A stretch of DNA of 64,000 nt from Deltaproteobacteria bacterium (GTDB lineage Bacteria; Myxococcota_A; Polyangia; Polyangiales; Sandaracinaceae): NCBI GenBank assembly GCA_017303575.1, contig JAFLCL010000004.1, positions 35,032-99,031 on the forward strand, in the 5' to 3' direction. Of this stretch, positions 41,938-50,106 are shown piece after piece. Within the stretch, counting starts at the first letter, position 1. The number at the start of each line of letters is the position of its first letter. The notes below the pieces were generated by a model that saw only the letters and a list, made by a program, of their open reading frames with translations, did not search any database and had not been told where the DNA came from. The position numbers and the translations under genes are program-made.

Positions 41938-42045
41938 GGGCGCCACGCGGCGGGGTCTGCGCAGCAGACCCCTGGAGCGGGAGTGAGGAGGAGTCTTCGA
42001 CGATCGAGCGACGGGGTGTGCAGAGGGGCCAGCGGCCCCTTTGCC
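41938..42045. repeat. Two strong hairpins in an intergenic gap
   Basis: GGGGTCTGC (41952-41960) pairs perfectly with GCAGACCCC (41964-41972) around a GCA loop, and AGGGGCC (42024-42030) pairs with GGCCCCT (42034-42040) around AGC. Both lie downstream of the small gene at 42054 on its strand, so they may end that transcript. The remaining part of 41843-42053 shows no gene. Confidence 0.6.
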
Positions 42046-42053
42046 CGGCCAAC

Positions 42054-42347
42054 TCAGTGCATGTCGTCGAGGGTCGCCAGCGCGCCTTCGACGGCGAGCT
42101 CCACGCGCTCTCCGTGACGACGGTTGGTCACCATCGTGTCCTCGTCGAAGGCAGCCATCAGGTTCAGCTCGGTGCGCGCGTCCGCGCTCTCGGCGACCTT
42201 GGTGCACCAGTGGCGTCGCGCGAACGCACCCGGCGTCGTGCGCGCCCGATCGACCAGGCTCTCGGGCGAGAGCACCGCGGCGTCGGTGGTGATGTCCGAC
42301 AGCTCCCAGTGCTCGGTTTCATACGCAGACGGTCCGCGCCCACTCAT
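42054..42347 (-). CDS. Small hypothetical protein coupled to sigma factor
   Basis: 97 residues, soluble, acidic. ATG at 42347 overlaps the stop codon of the sigma-factor gene by 4 nt (ATGA). Contains one Cys (HWCTKVAESADAR) and no membrane segment, so it is not a typical transmembrane anti-sigma factor. By position it could be a soluble regulator of the sigma factor; no family is recognised. Confidence 0.6.
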   Translation of the reverse strand: MSGRGPSAYETEHWELSDITTDAAVLSPESLVDRARTTPGAFARRHWCTKVAESADARTELNLMAAFDEDTMVTNRRHGERVELAVEGALATLDDMH

Positions 42348-43027
42348 GCGTCCACCTCCAGCATCTCGCGCAACACCGGATCGCTCTGCACTCGCGAACG
42401 CAGCGCTGCCTTGGCCAGCCGCAAGCGGCTGTAGACCGTGTTGAGCGGGGCGCCCGTCATCTCCGCGACCTCCTCCATCGGGAGGCCGAGGCAGATGCGG
42501 AGGGCCAGCGCCTCGCTCTGCGGGTCCGGCAGCTCCGCGAGGAGCATGCGGACGAGCACCCGGCGTCGCTCACGCAGCAGCTGCTTGAACGGGCGACGGT
42601 TCGTCGTGTCCGCGTGGCCCTCGAGGATCGCTGCCTCTTCGTTGGTCACGCGCTGCGCGCGACGACGGCCCGCGATGCAGACGCGCACGGTGATGCGCGT
42701 CGCGTAGTGAAGGACGCTCGAGCGACCCTCGAACGCACGCAGCGCGCGGATGAACGCGACGAGCGACTCCTGCGCGAGATCGTCGATGTCGGGGTGACGC
42801 GAGCCGAGGATCGCGCGTGCGACGTCGTGCACGCGCGGGCCCACACCACGCACGAGCGACTCGGTCGCGGCTCGATCGCCGAGCGCCGCAGCACGCGCGA
42901 GCGCGAGCCACGGATCGAGCGACGGAAACGCCTCGTCGAGCGCGCCCGTGTCGGCGGCTCCGAGCTCGCCGAGATCGAGATTGGGGTCCTGCTCGTGAAG
43001 AGCGAGAGACGCTTCGACGGATTCCAA
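42344..43027 (-). CDS. ECF-like RNA polymerase sigma factor
   Basis: 227 residues from TTG 43027, which has GGAGG (43037-43033) 5 nt upstream; a longer GTG start at 43117 lies upstream of the probable promoter. Region 2: ARAILGSRHPDIDDLAQESL followed by VAFIRALRAFEGRSSVLHYA. Region 4: SEALALRICLGLPMEEVAEM then TGAPLNTVYSRLRLAKAAL. About 60 N-terminal residues before region 2 are extra compared with minimal ECF factors. It directs RNA polymerase to alternative promoters; the signal is unknown. Coupled by overlap to the 97-residue gene. Confidence 0.85.
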   Translation of the reverse strand: MESVEASLALHEQDPNLDLGELGAADTGALDEAFPSLDPWLALARAAALGDRAATESLVRGVGPRVHDVARAILGSRHPDIDDLAQESLVAFIRALRAFEGRSSVLHYATRITVRVCIAGRRRAQRVTNEEAAILEGHADTTNRRPFKQLLRERRRVLVRMLLAELPDPQSEALALRICLGLPMEEVAEMTGAPLNTVYSRLRLAKAALRSRVQSDPVLREMLEVDA

Positions 43028-43050
43028 GACGACCTCCGGGATGCGTGCCC

Positions 43051-43081
43051 CTAGTAGGACGGGAGGAGGGAAACGTGTCAA
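43051..43081 (-). promoter_or_regulatory. Probable sigma-70-type promoter of the sigma-factor gene
   Basis: TTGACA (43081-43076) and TACTAG (43056-43051) on the minus strand, 19 bp apart, which is long for a housekeeping promoter. The predicted transcript would start near 43045, just before GGAGG and the TTG start codon. -35 is perfect, -10 weak. Confidence 0.45.
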
Positions 43082-43132
43082 CGAGCGCCGGACTATTTCG
43101 GAGTGGGCCGGATTCACCGGCCTTTTTCGTGG

Positions 43133-44059
43133 TCAGCGGGCCTGGCAGTAGCCCGCGGGCGCGCGCTGGAGATCCCGCAGGCGGGTGCGAGCCTCCGTCG
43201 CCTGGGGCGATCGAGGGTGGGCGCGCTGCAGTGTCTCGAGCGCGGTTCGTGCCGAGTCGCACTCGTGGAGGCGATAGAAGGCCTCGCCCATCGCGAGCAG
43301 CGCGGCGGGCACCTGATCGCCCGTGCCGAAGTCCGCGATGATGCGCCGGAGCTCGCCGAGCGCGGTCGCGGGACGATCCTCTTGGAGGTAGCTCTGCCCC
43401 ACGCGGAACTGGGCATCGTCGGCGCGGGCGTCGGTGGCGTGGCGCGTGACGAACGCGCGGTAGAGCGCACGGGCTGTGGAGAAGTCGCGCGCTTCGTAGG
43501 CCACGCCCGCGGCGCGGAAATGGTCGTCGGCTGCGGCGGGGATCTGCGCCTCGTCGACGGGCATGTCGACACCCGCCCGACGCGCGAGCTGCTTCATGCG
43601 GCCTTCGTAGTCGCGCTGCTGCTCGTTGAACTCTTCCTGGAGGCGCGTGAGCTCGTGACGGACCTCGTCGATCTGGCCCGCCTGCGTCATGAGCGTCTGC
43701 TCGAACGCGTCCACGCGCGCGCCGGTGTCGGCGCTGTTCTGCGTGACGAGCGTGGTCGCGCGCTCGAGCACCGACTCGAGCTCCGCGACCTTCGCGTGCG
43801 CGCTCTCCATCTGCGTCGTGTAGCCGCTCGCCGTGCTCTCGAGCGTGGTGAGGCGCTCCTCGCACTGCGCGGCGCGACGCTCGAGCGCGCTGCCTTGGTC
43901 AGCGCTGGTCCAGAGGAAGCAGCCCGAGAGCGCGGCGCTGAGCAGGCACGCGAGGCTCGCGATCGTCGCGCGGGGCGCTCGAGCCGTGGGAGAAACGACC
44001 GAGCCCACCGACCCGCGCGAGGCGGAGTGGGTGGGCTCGTGGTGTTGGCCTACACGCAT
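43133..44059 (-). CDS. Tol-Pal system protein CpoB-like (YbgF)
   Basis: 308 residues. Signal sequence with lipobox AALSGC (Cys47), so it is lipidated, unlike E. coli CpoB. A coiled coil follows (about 55-155; ERRAAQCEERLTTLESTASG, LTRLQEEFNEQQRDYEGRMK), then three TPR units (about 175-300; DHFRAAGVAYEARDFSTARA, FRVGQSYLQEDRPATALGEL). This order is that of CpoB/YbgF, which links peptidoglycan synthesis to outer-membrane constriction. Its gene sits next to pal, as in most Gram-negatives; tolQRAB are not in the window. Confidence 0.88.
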   Translation of the reverse strand: MRVGQHHEPTHSASRGSVGSVVSPTARAPRATIASLACLLSAALSGCFLWTSADQGSALERRAAQCEERLTTLESTASGYTTQMESAHAKVAELESVLERATTLVTQNSADTGARVDAFEQTLMTQAGQIDEVRHELTRLQEEFNEQQRDYEGRMKQLARRAGVDMPVDEAQIPAAADDHFRAAGVAYEARDFSTARALYRAFVTRHATDARADDAQFRVGQSYLQEDRPATALGELRRIIADFGTGDQVPAALLAMGEAFYRLHECDSARTALETLQRAHPRSPQATEARTRLRDLQRAPAGYCQAR

Positions 44060-44100
44060 GAGGGTCCGCGGGGAGGGCCGACATCGGCCCTCGAGGAACG

Positions 44101-44760
44101 TCAGCGCTCGGTGAGGTCCGCGCGACGGTCGCGCGACCAGCCGTACTCGTCCGCGCCGGTGGCCATCTCTTCGCCGACCGAGCGGGTCGTCATCGCCTGA
44201 CGACGCACGCCGAGGCGCTGGAGGTGGTCACGCGTCGCACGCGCGCGGCGATCGCCGAGCGCCATGTTGTACTCCTCGGTGCCGCGCGGATCGCACATGC
44301 CCGTGACCTGCACCGCAGCGATGTTGCGCTCCGTCATGCACGCCTGGTTGGCGGTGAGGGCCGTGCGGGCCGCATCGTCGAGCGCGCTCTCGTCGAACTG
44401 GAAGTACACCGGCTGCAGCTGGCAGACCTGCGGGACCGGCGTCGTCTCCGGCACCTCGGCGACCACGGGGCGCGCGACGCAGCGGTTGTTCTGGCACATC
44501 TGGTCGGGCGGGCAGTCCGCGTCGCTGTTGCACCAGCCGGGGATCGGCACGCAGTCGTTCTGCTCGCACATCTGGCCCGTCGGGCACTGCGAGTCGTCGC
44601 GGCAGTCCTGGCAGCGACCGTTCACGCAGAACTCGCCCTCGTGGCACTGCTCGTCGTTGTCGCAGTTCGGGTACGTCGGTCCGCACGCAGCGCCGAAGGC
44701 GCTCATGCCGAGAGCGAACACTGCGTATCCCATCCACTGGCTCATGCGCTGTCGATCCAT
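44101..44760 (-). CDS. pal: Peptidoglycan-associated lipoprotein Pal (OmpA family) with Cys-rich insert
   Basis: 219 residues. Lipobox FGAACG (Cys26). The C-terminal OmpA domain (about 117-215) has VYFQFDESALDD, then GMCDPRGTEEYNMALGDRRA (the Asp/Arg that hold diaminopimelate) and RATRDHLQRLGV. Between lipobox and OmpA domain lies a module of five or so short Cys repeats (CDNDEQCHEGEFC, CRDDSQCPTGQMC, CNSDADCPPDQMC) not found in standard Pal. ATG at 44760. Followed by cpoB, 41 bp apart. A promoter is visible upstream. Confidence 0.88.
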   Translation of the reverse strand: MDRQRMSQWMGYAVFALGMSAFGAACGPTYPNCDNDEQCHEGEFCVNGRCQDCRDDSQCPTGQMCEQNDCVPIPGWCNSDADCPPDQMCQNNRCVARPVVAEVPETTPVPQVCQLQPVYFQFDESALDDAARTALTANQACMTERNIAAVQVTGMCDPRGTEEYNMALGDRRARATRDHLQRLGVRRQAMTTRSVGEEMATGADEYGWSRDRRADLTER

Positions 44761-44783
44761 GTCGTCCTCACGTACCGCTCGTC

Positions 44784-44832
44784 GGCGGCCAAACGCAACG
44801 GGCCCGATGTCGGAAGGGGCCAAATCGCAACG
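44784..44832. promoter_or_regulatory. Direct repeat in the pal leader
   Basis: GGCCAAACGCAACGGG (44784-44799) and GGCCAAATCGCAACGGGG (44815-44832) are direct repeats 31 bp apart, about three helical turns. They fall in the predicted 5' leader of pal, between its promoter and start codon. Could bind a regulator as DNA or act in the mRNA. Confidence 0.45.
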
Positions 44833-44889
44833 GGGTAGGGTTCGCGGGAAACGCACGAGACGCGCGCCTCCCCCCAACGATCCGGCCCC

Positions 44890-44918
44890 CGTGTAGTTGG
44901 CCGCGCCCGGCCTGTCAA
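44890..44918 (-). promoter_or_regulatory. Sigma-70-type promoter for pal-cpoB
   Basis: TTGACA (44918-44913), a 17-bp spacer and TACACG (44895-44890) on the minus strand. The -35 is a perfect match and spacing is ideal. Transcription would begin near 44883, leaving a leader of about 120 nt before the pal ATG. The divergent aminotransferase gene starts at 44944. Confidence 0.6.
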
Positions 44919-44943
44919 CACACGATCGGCAGAGCGTAGCGAT

Positions 44944-46173
44944 ATGCGACGTGAGGTGATAGAAGCGCGCCCCGTGCCGCGCGACCTGGCCTCTCGCCTC
45001 TCGTCCATCAAGCCCTCTGCCACGATCGCGATCTCGGACCGAGCGAACGCGCTCCGAGCTCAGGGCGTCGACGTCATCTCGTTCGGTCTCGGTGAGCCGG
45101 ACTTCCCGACGCCACTGAACATCCGAGAGGCGGCGAAGGCCGCGATCGACGCGGGGCACACGCGGTACACGCGGGTACGCGGCGTCGCGCCGCTGCTCCA
45201 GGCCATCGCGGACGATGCCAGTCGACGTCGCGGCGTCTCCTTCTCTCCGCGCGAGGTGGTGGTGTCGGTCGGCGCCAAGCACTCGCTGTTCAACCTCGCC
45301 CTCGCGCTCTTCGAGCCGGGGGACGAGGTGATCGTGCCGGCCCCGTACTGGGTGAGCTATCCGGAGCAGGCCCTGCTCATGGGCGCCGTGCCGAAGATCG
45401 TGCAGACGACGGAAGCCGATGGCTTCCGCCTGACGCCGGCGACGCTCGCCTCGGCCCTGGGACCTCGCACCAAGGCCATCGTGCTCTGCACGCCGTCGAA
45501 CCCCACGGGCAGCGCCTACGATCGGGCCAGCCTCGAGGCGCTCGCCGCCGTGCTCCGGGGACACGACTGCTGGATCATCGTCGACGAGATCTACTCGCAG
45601 CTCGTCTACGACGGATTCGAGCAGGTCTCGCTCGCGACGATCGCGCCCGACCTCCGCGACCGGCTCGTCATCGTGGATGGCGCGAGCAAGTCGTATGCGA
45701 TGACTGGCTGGCGCATCGGCTGGATGATCGCACCGCCCGCGCTCGCGGACGCTTGCGAGATGGTGCAGAGCCAGTCGACGACGAACCCGAGCGCCATCGC
45801 GCAGCAAGCCGCGATCGCCGCGCTCCAGGGAGACCGCGCGCCGATGGAGGCGATGGTCGCCGAGTTCGCGGCACGACGGACGCTCATGGTGGAAGGCCTC
45901 GATTCGATCCCGGGGATCCGCTGTCGCATGCCGGAGGGGGCGTTCTATGCGTTCCCGTCGGTCGAAGGCCTGGTGGGCAAGCGTGCAGGAGAGAAGGTCC
46001 TCGCCGACGATCTCGACATCGCGAGCTTCTTCCTCGAGCAGGCGCGCTGCGCGGTGGTGCCGGGCGCTGCGTTCGGCGCGCCGGGCTACGTGCGCCTCTC
46101 GTACGCGGCGTCGCAGGCGCAGATCCGCGAGGGCGTGTCGCGCATCGCAGACGCTGTCGCGACGCTCCGCTGA
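44944..46173 (+). CDS. Aspartate/aromatic-type aminotransferase (class I)
   Basis: 409 residues, cytoplasmic, fold-type I PLP enzyme. SFGLGEPDFPTPLNI (substrate loop), YTRVRGVAPLLQAIA, NPTGSAYDRASLEAL (Asn of the PLP pocket), IIVDEIYSQLVYDG and the Schiff-base lysine in DGASKSYAMTGWRIGW (Lys249) are all present, with the substrate Arg in GYVRLSYA. It is closest in pattern to AspC of subgroup I-gamma (aspartate aminotransferase that may also act on prephenate). ATG at 44944. Single gene, divergent from pal. Confidence 0.92.
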   Translation: MRREVIEARPVPRDLASRLSSIKPSATIAISDRANALRAQGVDVISFGLGEPDFPTPLNIREAAKAAIDAGHTRYTRVRGVAPLLQAIADDASRRRGVSFSPREVVVSVGAKHSLFNLALALFEPGDEVIVPAPYWVSYPEQALLMGAVPKIVQTTEADGFRLTPATLASALGPRTKAIVLCTPSNPTGSAYDRASLEALAAVLRGHDCWIIVDEIYSQLVYDGFEQVSLATIAPDLRDRLVIVDGASKSYAMTGWRIGWMIAPPALADACEMVQSQSTTNPSAIAQQAAIAALQGDRAPMEAMVAEFAARRTLMVEGLDSIPGIRCRMPEGAFYAFPSVEGLVGKRAGEKVLADDLDIASFFLEQARCAVVPGAAFGAPGYVRLSYAASQAQIREGVSRIADAVATLR

Positions 46174-46335
46174 GCACACGAATTCGATCGCGAGAGCGTC
46201 AGTCCCAACTACGCACGTCGCGAAGTAGGCGAATCGCAACATCGCCTCTCGACACGTGATCTTTTTTTCGTGATTCGATCACGAGAAGTGTCGGTCGCGT
46301 GGGTGAGTGTGCTACGTCGCGATCACGGTCGATCG

Positions 46336-47184
46336 ATGCGCGCACCTCACGTCGCGATGCGCATGGCCGCCTTCTTGGCGGTGTTCGCCGGGGGTTGCGA
46401 CGGGTCGGGTGACGAGCACCCGAGCCCCGTCGAGCCACCCGCATCGCGGCACTCCGTCCCGAGCTATCGGACGATCGATCGCGGGCCGGTCGGCACCGTG
46501 TCGGGCACCGTGCGCTGGCGCGGCGAGGTGCCTGCGGCCGTCGAGGTCACGCTGCCGGATGGACATCCGTGCGGTCGCACGCGTCGTGTGCCTTCCGTGC
46601 GCGTGGGACCCACGGGCGGTGTCGAGGGCGCGATCATCGTGCTCGAGGGGATCCACGAGGGACGTCTGCCGATGGGCGGAGAGGTGCGCTTCGCGTTCTC
46701 CGACTGCGGCCTCTCGCCGCTCGTGGCAGCGACGTCGGTCGGCGCCACGCTGCGCTTCCAGAACGACGAAGACATCCTCCACAACGTCCGTGTCGTCGGC
46801 GGTCGCGAGAGCTGGCTCGACGTGGGGCTGCCCACCCGCGGAGCCTCCACAGAGGCCGTGGCGCGGGCCGGCGTGCACCGTATCACAGACGACGCAGCTC
46901 ACCCGTGGATCGAGGCCTACCTCTACGTGACCGAGCATCCGTACGTGGCGGTCACGGGCGCCGATGGTCGCTTCACGCTGCCGCGCGTTCCCGTCGGCTC
47001 GTATCAAATCCGCCTGTGGCATCCAGGCATCCTGGATGGCGGCGCGCCTTCGTCCGGGAGGCCGAGCCGCTCGGCGCCGATCGTGCTGGCGCGACCGCTC
47101 GCCATCTCGGAGGGCAACGACTCACCGACCGACTTCGAGCTCGACGCCACATCGGTCGAGGCCGCTGGCGCGCTTCGTCCCTGA
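46336..47184 (+). CDS. Cupredoxin-like lipoprotein with carboxypeptidase-regulatory domain
   Basis: 282 residues. ATG at 46336 (or 46357) gives the signal RMAAFLAVFAGGCDG with lipobox. The middle (VGATLRFQNDEDILHNVRVV) has the strand pattern and HN motif of cupredoxin-like proteins; a full set of copper ligands (His, Cys, His, Met) is not evident. ADGRFTLPRVPVGSYQIRLW near residue 215 is the typical CarboxypepD_reg-like beta domain. Likely a surface protein. Upstream gap 46174-46335 has a T7 run inside GTGATC/GATCAC. Confidence 0.72.
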   Translation: MRAPHVAMRMAAFLAVFAGGCDGSGDEHPSPVEPPASRHSVPSYRTIDRGPVGTVSGTVRWRGEVPAAVEVTLPDGHPCGRTRRVPSVRVGPTGGVEGAIIVLEGIHEGRLPMGGEVRFAFSDCGLSPLVAATSVGATLRFQNDEDILHNVRVVGGRESWLDVGLPTRGASTEAVARAGVHRITDDAAHPWIEAYLYVTEHPYVAVTGADGRFTLPRVPVGSYQIRLWHPGILDGGAPSSGRPSRSAPIVLARPLAISEGNDSPTDFELDATSVEAAGALRP

Positions 47185-47185
47185 G

Positions 47186-48292
47186 TCAGGCCGACATCAC
47201 CCGCTCGACGTCCCCTTGATACGGCACAAGGCGGGCGCGGCCCTCGGGATGCGCGACCACGGCGGCGCGGGCGAGCAGGAGCGCGGCGACGACCTCGACC
47301 AGAGTGCCCAGCGGCGAGCGCGGCGCGAGCCCCGCGGCGATCCACGCCAGGACGCCGAGCCCGAGCTGTCGCTGCGTGGGGCTCGTGGCGTGGAACACGC
47401 CGAACGCGAGACCGAGGCCCACGGGAAGGCCATACGCCCACGTCAGCCCCGCCGGCAGCATCGCCACACGGAAGGCACCATAGGCGATACGTGCCGTCTC
47501 GTCACCGAGCGACGCTTGGGCCCCGAGCGCGAGGAGGAGCACCGAGGCGCCCACCGCGACGGCGAGCACGGTGCGGCCACGGCGAAGCCGCAACGATGGC
47601 CAGAGCGTTCGATCGAAGTAGAGGACGAGCGGCGTCAGCAGCCACCCCATCTCGGCGCCGTGACGTGCCGCGAGACCGAGCGCGCCGACGATGGGGATCA
47701 ACGTGCGGAGCGAGGCCACGAGGAGCCCGATCATCGCCAGCAGCGCGGTGAGCCCCGCCAGCATCGAGGCCCACGCCGCGGGCACCCGCGCGTACGAGAG
47801 CGACGAGGACGCGAGCACGGCCACGAGCGCGTTGCCGCTGAGGAGCCCGAGCGCGACCAGCAAGCTCGGCACGTGCTCGCGTGGGGCGACGAGCGCGACC
47901 GCCACGCCTGGGAGGTAGAGGCCCGCGATGCCTGCGATCGTCAGGCGTCCGAAGAGCGACTTCCACGGTGCCTCGAGCGGTCCGGGGATGCGAACGAGAG
48001 AGAACAGCGCGACGAGAGACGCGACGAGCGCGGCGATGCCCGTGAGGTTGCGGAGCACACGGCCGTGGGCGACCAGCGGGATCCACACCTCGCGCGCGTC
48101 CGGGTCCACCAGGCGCACGCCGATCCGGTTCCAGGCGAGATCGGCGAGCGCGGCGAGGACCGCCAGCGCAGCGAGCGGAGGCGCGCATCGCATCGCCGCG
48201 AGCAGCGGAGGCTCGGCCTGCGTCGGACGCGCCGGTTCCTGCACGCTGACGGGGCGCTGGGTCTCGGCGACGTCGGAGCCGGGGGCCGACAC
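47186..48292 (-). CDS. Hypothetical polytopic membrane protein
   Basis: 368 residues from GTG 48292 with about ten hydrophobic segments, for example CAPPLAALAVLAALADLAW, LTIAGIAGLYLPGVAVALVA, RTVLAVAVGASVLLLALGAQ and LVEVVAALLLARAAVVAHPE. No transporter or enzyme motif was recognised. It converges with the cupredoxin-like gene (1 bp between stops) and is divergent from the epimerase gene (84 bp). Confidence 0.65.
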   Translation of the reverse strand: MSAPGSDVAETQRPVSVQEPARPTQAEPPLLAAMRCAPPLAALAVLAALADLAWNRIGVRLVDPDAREVWIPLVAHGRVLRNLTGIAALVASLVALFSLVRIPGPLEAPWKSLFGRLTIAGIAGLYLPGVAVALVAPREHVPSLLVALGLLSGNALVAVLASSSLSYARVPAAWASMLAGLTALLAMIGLLVASLRTLIPIVGALGLAARHGAEMGWLLTPLVLYFDRTLWPSLRLRRGRTVLAVAVGASVLLLALGAQASLGDETARIAYGAFRVAMLPAGLTWAYGLPVGLGLAFGVFHATSPTQRQLGLGVLAWIAAGLAPRSPLGTLVEVVAALLLARAAVVAHPEGRARLVPYQGDVERVMSA

Positions 48293-48376
48293 GCGCGCAC
48301 CCTACGACCCCGGCGCCTCGCTTCGCAATCTCCAACCGAACGCGAACGAGGCTCGCGCGGCGTTGTCGAGACGGCT

Positions 48377-49357
48377 ATGACTCGCTCGATGCGCGCGCTC
48401 GTCCTGGGAGGCACTGGTGTCGCGGGTAGCGCCATCGTCCGTGCCCTCCTCGCGAAGGGCCATGACGTCCACGCGCTCGTGCGTCGTCCCGAGGCCTCGC
48501 TCCCGGCGGGCGTGACGCGCCACGTCGGCGAGATCGGTGACCCGAACCACATCGCGCGCGCGGCCGAGGGCGCCGACGTGATCTTCGTGGCGGTCGGCCT
48601 GCCGCTCGGGCGCCCGGATGCCGAGTACCGCTGGCTGTACGTGGCAGGGCTCGAGAACGTGATGACCGCCGCGCGACACGCGTCGGTGCCGCGCGTCGTC
48701 TCGATCTCGTGCGCCGATGTGGTGCTGGCCGACGAGCCGCGGGTGCACTGGGACGAGAAGCGCGATCTCGCGCAGCCTCCGATCGGGGCACGCGCGCGGG
48801 CGATCAAGCTGGCCGAAGAGGTCGCGCTCTCGCAGAGCGACGCGACGCTGGCCGTGACGGCGCTCCGGCCGGGCTGGCTCTGGGGGCCGGGTGACCGATC
48901 GCGCCTGCCGCAGCTCGTGGCCGAGGCGCGTGACGGTGGCATCGATCTCTGCGGGGACGGCAAGAACCTCGTGGCGACCACGTTCGTGGATCACCTCGCG
49001 GAGGCAGCGCTGCTCGCAGCGATCTCCCCCAACGCCCCTGGACACGCCTACTACGTCGGCGATCCCGAGTTCCTCGAGCTCGGAGAGTTCCTCGGCATGA
49101 TGTGCCGCGCGCTCTCGCTGCCGCCTCCGCGCCGGTCGGGCCCCTACCTCGTGCGCCGTGTGATGGCGGGCTTCGGCGCCGGCACGCTGCCGCTCGAAGA
49201 GGTCGTCCGTCGCGGGCGCCCCACGTACTTCGACACGCAGCGCGCCCAGACCGAGCTCGGCTTCGAGCCCAAGATCCCGATCGACGAGGGCATGAAGCGC
49301 CTGGCCGCCTGGTTCGCTGCCGATCAAGACGAGCGAACTCGGGGAGAGAAGGAGTAG
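48377..49357 (+). CDS. NAD-dependent epimerase/dehydratase-like protein
   Basis: 326 residues from ATG 48377. Rossmann motif GGTGVAGSAIVRALLAKGH at the N-terminus, VIFVAVGLPLGRPDAEYRWL, and LRPGWLWGPGDRSRLPQLV. The Tyr-x-x-x-Lys pair is not clear: the catalytic region reads ARARAIKLAEEVAL, so the usual Tyr is replaced. It may be an atypical SDR with a binding rather than redox role. The stop codon lies 12 bp before the start of the response-regulator gene. Confidence 0.78.
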   Translation: MTRSMRALVLGGTGVAGSAIVRALLAKGHDVHALVRRPEASLPAGVTRHVGEIGDPNHIARAAEGADVIFVAVGLPLGRPDAEYRWLYVAGLENVMTAARHASVPRVVSISCADVVLADEPRVHWDEKRDLAQPPIGARARAIKLAEEVALSQSDATLAVTALRPGWLWGPGDRSRLPQLVAEARDGGIDLCGDGKNLVATTFVDHLAEAALLAAISPNAPGHAYYVGDPEFLELGEFLGMMCRALSLPPPRRSGPYLVRRVMAGFGAGTLPLEEVVRRGRPTYFDTQRAQTELGFEPKIPIDEGMKRLAAWFAADQDERTRGEKE

Positions 49358-49368
49358 TGTCTCGCCCG

Positions 49369-50106
49369 ATGCCCGACGAAGCGTCGACACCCGCCGCGAC
49401 GACGCCCGTCCGTCTGCTCCTGGTCGAGGACGAAGAGCACCTCGCCGCAGGCCTGCGGCTGAACCTCGAGCTCGACGCGTTCGAGGTCGTCGTCGCGGGC
49501 ACTGGTCGCGAGGCGGCCGAGGCCCTGCTCTCGCCCCGCGGCTTCGCAGCGATCGTGCTCGACGTGATGCTGCCCGACATCGACGGCTTCACCCTGTGCG
49601 AGCGCATCCGCAGCGCGGGCAACTACACGCCGGTGCTGATGCTGACCGCGCGCAACGACCCCGAGGATCGGGTGCGAGGCCTCGAGGCCGGCGCCGACGA
49701 CTACATCTCGAAGCCGTTCGAGCTCCCCGAGCTGCTCGCGCGCGTTCGCTCGCTCCTGCGTCGTCGCCACTGGGATCGGCGAGAAGAGAAGAGCGGCGGT
49801 CCACGATCGGTCATCACGATCGGCGACGCGCGCGTGGACTTCGAGTCGCACGAGGTGACCGTGCGGGGTGAGGCCGTGAAGCTCACGCGCCTCGAGCTCG
49901 ATCTGCTGCGCTACTTCGTCGAGCACCCGGGCAAGGTGGTGTCGCGTCAGCAGCTGCTCGAGGACGTGTGGAAGCTGCACAACTACTCGACCGCCCGAAC
50001 GGTCGACAACTTCGTCTCGCGCCTGCGACGCCACTTCGAGCCCGATCCGCAGAACCCCACGCACATCCTCTCGGTGCGCGGCGCGGGCTACAAGTTCGTC
50101 CCATGA
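49369..50106 (+). CDS. OmpR/PhoB-type response regulator
   Basis: 245 residues. Receiver domain (about 14-128) with acidic pair EDEE near 20-23, phospho-acceptor Asp65 in IVLDVMLPD and Lys115 in ISKPFELP. The C-terminal winged helix (150-245; VKLTRLELDLLRYFVEHPGK, TARTVDNFVSRLRRHFE, ILSVRGAGYKFV) is typical of Trans_reg_C. ATG at 49369 chosen; a GTG at 49357 is too near the AAGGAG. No histidine kinase is adjacent, so it is an orphan regulator here. Overlaps the next lipoprotein gene by 4 nt. Confidence 0.93.
   Translation: MPDEASTPAATTPVRLLLVEDEEHLAAGLRLNLELDAFEVVVAGTGREAAEALLSPRGFAAIVLDVMLPDIDGFTLCERIRSAGNYTPVLMLTARNDPEDRVRGLEAGADDYISKPFELPELLARVRSLLRRRHWDRREEKSGGPRSVITIGDARVDFESHEVTVRGEAVKLTRLELDLLRYFVEHPGKVVSRQQLLEDVWKLHNYSTARTVDNFVSRLRRHFEPDPQNPTHILSVRGAGYKFVP

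Noticed and set aside
46255..46283. Intrinsic terminator after the aminotransferase gene (T7 run)
   Set aside because: The T run is in the loop of GTGATC/GATCAC, not after a stem, so it does not have the form of a terminator.
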